In this document: positions 58,677-64,000 of the stretch, in pieces
Position numbering within the stretch: the first letter of the stretch is position 1
Layout: every line of letters starts with the position of its first letter
Origin: Pachypanchax playfairii
Taxonomy: Eukaryota > Chordata > Actinopteri > Cyprinodontiformes > Aplocheilidae
Reading direction: 5' to 3'
Length of the DNA: 64,000 nucleotides
NCBI GenBank assembly: GCA_006937955.1
Contig: SSNP01000242.1
Span: 151,637-215,636, forward strand
Made by a program: the position numbers and the translations under genes
The notes under the pieces: model-generated
The model's database searches: none
Told to the model about the DNA's origin: nothing
Seen by the model: only the letters and a program-made list of their open reading frames with translations

Positions 58677-61104
58677 TTAAGTCCATATAGAACACTTTGT
58701 TCACCTTGATGCTGAATGAGCGAAATGCTGCTAAGACAAAACAGGATCTAATGCTGTCATACACACGTCTCACATACTCACACTGCATGTTGATTCCTTT
58801 CTTATAGAAGACATAGTATCTCAGGAAAGTCGTACAATATGTACAAATATTATAAATAACTCAGGAAATTTGGAAGTTGGAGGCTTTAATAGACGAGCTG
58901 CTGCCTGAAGTTGTTCTTGTTGAAGGAGTTGATGCCTGGCACAAGTAAAGTTGTTACAGAACCAGGTATCAGTCTCATGTTGTTCCCATCCTGAACCCCA
59001 ACAGTGATCTTCCTCATGAACGTGAGTCCTGAACACCACAGATCACTCTTCTGGTTGTAGAATCCTGCCTGATAACTGGTACAAATCTCATCCATGTTTT
59101 ATTTCTCTGTACAGAAATCAGTGAACTCGATGTTCAGACCAATTCAATTTGATACAAACTCGACAAACACAAATATTTACCATATTGTAACACGATAAAT
59201 CAAAGTCCTGAAGGTTAAACAACAATATGAGCTGATGTTTCACCCTAAACACGTCACACATCATGTGTTTGGAACAAGGTGCGTTTTTTGGAGAGTCTGT
59301 AAAAGTACCTTTAACCCAACTGGAACGATTTAAAACAAATGAAAACAACGTGTTGATGTTTTAGTATATTCACACACTCAAAGGTTACCTTCACCTTGAC
59401 ATGATAATGCTCTTTATAAACAACTCTTTACTCACATTTTATGTCTGGATCAAGTGTAAGAACTGTCATCAGCTTCCTGTTTGATCCGGCCTGGTGCCTG
59501 TGATCCCTGTAATCCAGCCCGGCCTGAAGATTTGAAACACTGGGATTTAGGATTGGATTTTTATCTGTGCACAAACATCCCTATTTACAACACTCTGCAC
59601 ATGTTAGCATGTTAACTGTCATGTTTATCAGCAGCTTTGTTGACCAAATCCAAATACACACTTTTCACTGAAATTCTTAATTAGGAGTCTGGACAGAAAT
59701 GAATGTAAAATGTGGCTAATTTGCTGATATTTTCAGGGCAGGAAGTCTTATATTTTGATTAAATGACTCTGATTGAACAATAATTAAAATTGTTGCTCGC
59801 TGATTTTCTGGTGGGCCAATCAGCTAATGAATCAGTTGTTTTGGTTTTTAATCTCAGGCTGTTTAAATGACGAAGGGTTCATCACACAAACTGTGCACAA
59901 CAGAAGAGCTTCTAACTGTACCTCAATTTTACTGGCTTCATTTTTATGTTTCACACTATGTAACAACTTGCTAAGGCACGTATTCACATACTGCAGCGTC
60001 AGGCCACATTTGGTTGAATCTGTTTTGCGATGCCGAGGAGAATTGTACATCAGAGCCATTATCACTTTATGCTGTAACAACCACTCCAGATTTATCATCT
60101 ATAGGACTTCTCCTTCAATACTGCACTGCAGATACAGTAAATGAACCCTATAGCAAGACTTCCCTTTAGGCTAAACAGGGTGAGCCTCTGCCTGCTTCCC
60201 TCCATCAAACTCCCATCAATCACTTCCACTGAATCATCGTGACCCATAATGAGAATGTTGGTCGTGTAAAAAACTGTAAACAAGAAATTGGATTTAGTGC
60301 AGGTGCTTGTTGTCACTGTTTGTCATAATGATGTTTTTTTAATTGTGAAAAAAGTGGATTCCAGGTTGTTTAATTACTTCATATGTTTATTCTAATGCAC
60401 ATGTAAGTTTAGATGAGATTTCCTTCAGACGCCTCTTGCTGGCTCGCGTTCCTCATGGGATTTGCTCAAAAGCAGCGACCTGCTCATCACTGCTATGAAG
60501 AAAGGCAGACATTACAAAAAAAAACTAAAGAAAAAAAAGAGTAAGAAAAGAAAGAAGAAGAAGCAAAGACTGGGGACAAGCCCAGGGCAAGCAAGCTGTT
60601 CAAAGAGAAGCAGGCAGGGAAGCGCTCCGCCAGCCATAAAGCTGCATTTTAATGCAGGAAAAGACAATAAGAAGTGAGCTGGATTCACAGAAAGAGCAGA
60701 GAGAATTGAGTTGGGATTTGTTAGAATAACATTCTGCCGCCTACGGAGGCTTTAAGGGTAGACCAGCATGTGATTCTGAAGGTAACAGCAGTTTTTTTTG
60801 TACTGCAGAACTGTAATCATATTTATTAAATGAGTTAATTTCCAACTCAGCATATTCTTAAACTATGTAACAATAAAATATCAGCAAATAAATGTGAAGT
60901 CAAAAGGATAATTAGATAAGAAACTTAGAAAGACACCTTTTTCATATGGTGTGTGACAATAGGCAGCTCAATGCAGATTCAGCCAATCAAAAAGCTGGAT
61001 TTCTTACCTCTACTAGGGAGCAGAGTGGGCGTGGCAGCTGACAGTCGTTGCAGTTAATACTGGTTTTTACTGGAAAAAAATGTCTGCAAACCCATGCATG
61101 CTTC
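58677..61104. other. Downstream intron, only a purine-rich tract
   Basis: A nearly pure A/G run lies at 60519-60570 (AAAGAAAAAAAAGAGTAAG...). A Lys-rich frame over it (60462-60677) is a composition artefact. Nothing else was recognised. Confidence 0.5.
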
Positions 61105-61385
61105 AAGAAAAATACACTTTTTCCCAATGGAAAACCTCCATGGGGAGTCGACCAGGAGGCATCCTACCACATACTGGAACCACCTCCGCTGATTCCTTTC
61201 GATGTGGAGGAGTGGATCTACTTCAAGTTCCCTCAGGATGGTGGAGCTCCTCACCTTGTCTCTCAGACTGAGACCTTCCAGCCTACAGAGGAGGCTCATT
61301 TCAGCTACTTGTACAAGCAATCTGGTTATACTGGTCAGGATCCAGATCTCATACCATAGCTGGTCACCATAGGTCACCATAGGTT
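61105..61385 (-). pseudogene. Rex3 LINE fragment, C-terminal region, frameshifted
   Basis: On the minus strand the frame from 61380 gives TYGDQLWYE (Rex3: TYGHELW), then QVAEMSLLCRLEGLSLRDKV, RSSTILRELEVDPLLHIERN and QRRWFQYV, the conserved Rex3 region before the C-terminus. After that the RMPPGRLPMEVF part is readable only in another frame near 61140-61170. It is truncated at both ends with no (GATG)n tail, so it is older than the fragment at 33421. Confidence 0.85.
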
Positions 61386-64000
61386 AGGGTTGGAACATAG
61401 ACAGCTCCTTCTTTAGACCAAAGCAGCGCCATCATCACTGTGGACCAAGTCAAAATAAGTAAGGGGTAAAAAGTTGAGACAGTTTTCAGAGTGTGTGATG
61501 ATGTCATCACTGTGGCAGGGCCTAAATCCTTTAACATTTTATATTCTGTCCTATGAACTTACTGGGGTATGGCTTTTGGCAAAGCCTGTTACCATGGTAA
61601 TGTGAAATGCCCATAATAGTCATCCTTTCAATGCGATTGTAGGGTGTTCGGGTGGGATTTATTTAATGCAACTATTTTTGCCACAGTAACACAAAACACC
61701 AAGGAAATTATTGGCAAAAATCCTGCAACCAAACTGATCCTTTAAACGTAAAATATGTGCAGGTATACTTCTCATTTCAGGTCATATTCATTAGGACAAA
61801 AAATCTGTCCATAGTGCCTTAATATTTTGAACTTATTACACGGCAATGCACTGTATGTTATGTATGTACACCAGAACCCAGCAAAGTACATAATGCTGCA
61901 AGGCTTCAACATACAGAAGCACTACCAACTAAATGTGAATATTACACTGAGAGTAAAGTAGTGTAGCTTCTGAAGGCGAGTAGTTTTCTGCTGTGAGTGA
62001 TGAACTGAGGTAATCATCAGCCACAGTAAAAAACGCGTAGTAGGTTGTTTTTTAAATAAATATAACAAATACAAATGTTGTTGTTTTTTACTAATACCAG
62101 ACACCTTTTGCTGTCATTGCTGGTAGAAAATGTGTATTTCATGTTACCATTAGCCCGAGAGTGAAGGTTCTCGTAGATTTGACATCATATATCATAGAAG
62201 TATTGCTTCCTCTGGCGGAAACTATTTAATGATGAATTTTCTTTGGCCTCACATATCCCGTACAAAGCACCATATTCATGCCTTATATAAGGTGGTGCTT
62301 CATATAAGGCATAAATGCGTTTTTCACTTTTCTTCTGCATTATTTGATGGCAGAAAACTTTTTCGGGTGTTTAGCTCCCTCAGCCTTCAGACCGACTCCA
62401 CTTTTCGCAGAGCAAGAAGAGTATAATGGAATTTTTTAGTGGTTTGTCACTGTGACCTTTGAAAATCCTGTTACGCCTCTAAAACCGGTACCCAACTCAT
62501 GCCTGATGGCTATAACTGCCTCCCCAGGCAGTAAAGGGGGCGTCATAGGACTGGAACTTTTTGCTTTGACCATGACAGATAAAAAGCTACAAGACAAAAG
62601 GAACTCTACTTCAACAGAGATTGGTAATTTAAACACATTAACAAAGAAAAGTAACATTCAGGCTAATTAAATGTACTTTGAAAGTCACTGACTTTCAACA
62701 GTTATCTTACCCATTGTATATGTTTGAATGGCCTCAATTTTGACAAAATACAAAGATTATCTCTGAACAGTTCAACAAGCTAACAGCTAGTCCAAGTGGG
62801 GCCAAGACAACAGGGGATTTTTTAAAATCCGTGGTTCTGTCTTTCTTTTTTCCTTTTTTAAAATAAAATCAGAAAATAAAACAAATAATCAGTTCATTTT
62901 TTTTTTATTATTTTGTTTTAAAACCAAATCTGAAAAACGAAAAGTAGAGAAAGAAAAAAAAGTTTAATTTTTCCTAATTTGCAGGTTAAAACAAAAGAAA
63001 GCTTTGTACCCTTCGGCAGAACCAGAAATCATAGATCATAAATCATAAAAAATTAATTTCTGATGCTAGACACCGTCAGACATCCCGCTCATACCACGGT
63101 CACTTATGAAAGAAATAAATATTAAATCAATTATTAATACGTGAATGTTGTTTAACGTTTTTCACAAGGCGGACAGGTGAATATCTCGTTGTAACGTGTT
63201 GCCATGGTAACAGGCCTAGGATGCTAAATAAATGGTAAAATAACTATATTAATGTGTGTTCTGAGTTTCTATTGTCACGGTTGTTCGGGTGTGAGGACTG
63301 AGAGACTCAACTGTCACAGTGATAGTTTGTCCAACCTACTCATGTAAAGACACACCTGCGCAATGGCCCAGTCTATTTTTAGTAACAAAGTGCTCCGTTG
63401 ATATGTCCGCAGGGTCTGACAAAAAGCAGGCTGCCGTCGGGATTTTCTTTTTCTTATTGAGAGAAATTCTTAAAATAACAGATTACTTTTTTAAAAAGTA
63501 ACAAAGTTACTGATTACTTAATGCACAAACCCAACAAAACTACACAGTTCAAGAAAAAGTAATTAGTGTGTTTTCGCGCTTTAGCCCAAAACAATTCTAC
63601 TATGACTATGGTGTTGCAAAAAAATTAAAACAAATGCCGGGTTTCCCATTTTAGTTTAAAAACGCTAATGTAAAAATTAATCTCTGTGATTTTTGTATTT
63701 GTTGAATATTACGTTTTTACTTTTGGCTTTCAAAGAGTGGAAAACCCAAAAACTACGTGGTTTATTGTTTTTTTCGATTTTTTTTTTTTAACGGAAAAAC
63801 CAAAGAATGAACCATACATGGATTAATTTTTTTATCTTAAAATAATTTCACTTCCTGAAATGTATTAACTTTATATTAGTTGATGTAGATGCCATTTTCT
63901 AAACCTTCAGATTGCTGCAAATTTCATGTCACTTGGTTATTTAAATGTTTAATTGCAAGCAGCATTAGCAGCTAGCTGTAGCACTTCTGTAGAATCCTGA
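61386..64000. other. Downstream intron, no gene or transposon ends recognised
   Basis: AT-rich. A small inverted motif (CCTTATATAAGG, then CTTCATATAAGG) is near 62280-62310. Poly-A and poly-T tracts are frequent at 62820-63850. The small frames at 62229-62670 and 63319-63501 are unsupported. Confidence 0.5.

Larger units (their letters stand above)
54457..64000 (+). other. gria3: Downstream gria3 intron (at least 9.5 kb)
   Basis: It begins with the donor GTGAGT at 54457 and runs past the window end. I looked for the short following exon encoding the GKHSRGYHYM-type segment and did not find it. Repeats within are listed separately; most of the interval (for example 54800-58110) shows no recognised feature. 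Confidence 0.8.

Noticed and set aside
60462..60677. 71-residue Lys-rich frame resembling a basic nuclear protein
   Set aside because: The Lys run comes from an A/G-rich tract; there is no conserved domain and no gene context.

Overview
The window is vertebrate nuclear DNA, almost certainly from a ray-finned (teleost) fish. It carries two internal coding exons of an AMPA-type glutamate receptor subunit gene on the + strand. These match GluA3 (gria3) far better than GluA1, GluA2 or GluA4. The surrounding intron sequence is full of transposon families typical of teleosts: Rex3, an L2-clade LINE, an L1/Tx1-type LINE, a Ty3/gypsy element, Tc1, hAT, Harbinger and many TTAA-flanked MITEs. No complete host gene, no rRNA or tRNA gene and no prokaryotic feature is visible.

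Layout. Positions 1-3888 hold the 3' half of a Ty3/gypsy LTR retrotransposon: the end of pol plus the 3' LTR, with the 5' half outside the window. Positions 3889-22250 are upstream gria3 intron with a Harbinger MITE, SINE-like repeats, two abutting TTAA elements and a palindromic hAT MITE. The first gria3 exon is 22251-22490 (240 bp). A 31,778-bp intron (22491-54268) follows. It contains two near-identical 770-bp TTAA elements carrying a short spliced-looking ORF, a pogo/Tigger-like TIR element interrupted by L1 sequence, a Rex3 3' fragment with its ATCC/GATG tail, an L2 fragment, a full hAT element with perfect 8-bp target duplications, a dead Tc1 copy, three more TTAA elements, and a tandem array of a ~290-bp unit alternating with (CA)n. 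The second gria3 exon is 54269-54456 (188 bp). The rest (54457-64000) is downstream intron with one more TTAA element and a decayed Rex3 fragment.

How it fits together. The two exons share a split glycine codon (g|gt) and have good splice sites. Together they encode about 142 residues of the extracellular amino-terminal domain that directs AMPA receptor assembly. Everything else is intronic. The most notable non-exon signals are (1) eight TTAA-bounded inverted-repeat elements of several families, including abutting pairs that share one TTAA; (2) the 770-bp element, which carries a CpG-rich leader, an ORF and a splice donor in the sense direction of gria3; and (3) near-consensus CTCF-like motifs, two of them convergent around the first exon. 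The one assembly defect is a run of 10 Ns inside a poly-C tract at 32410-32419.
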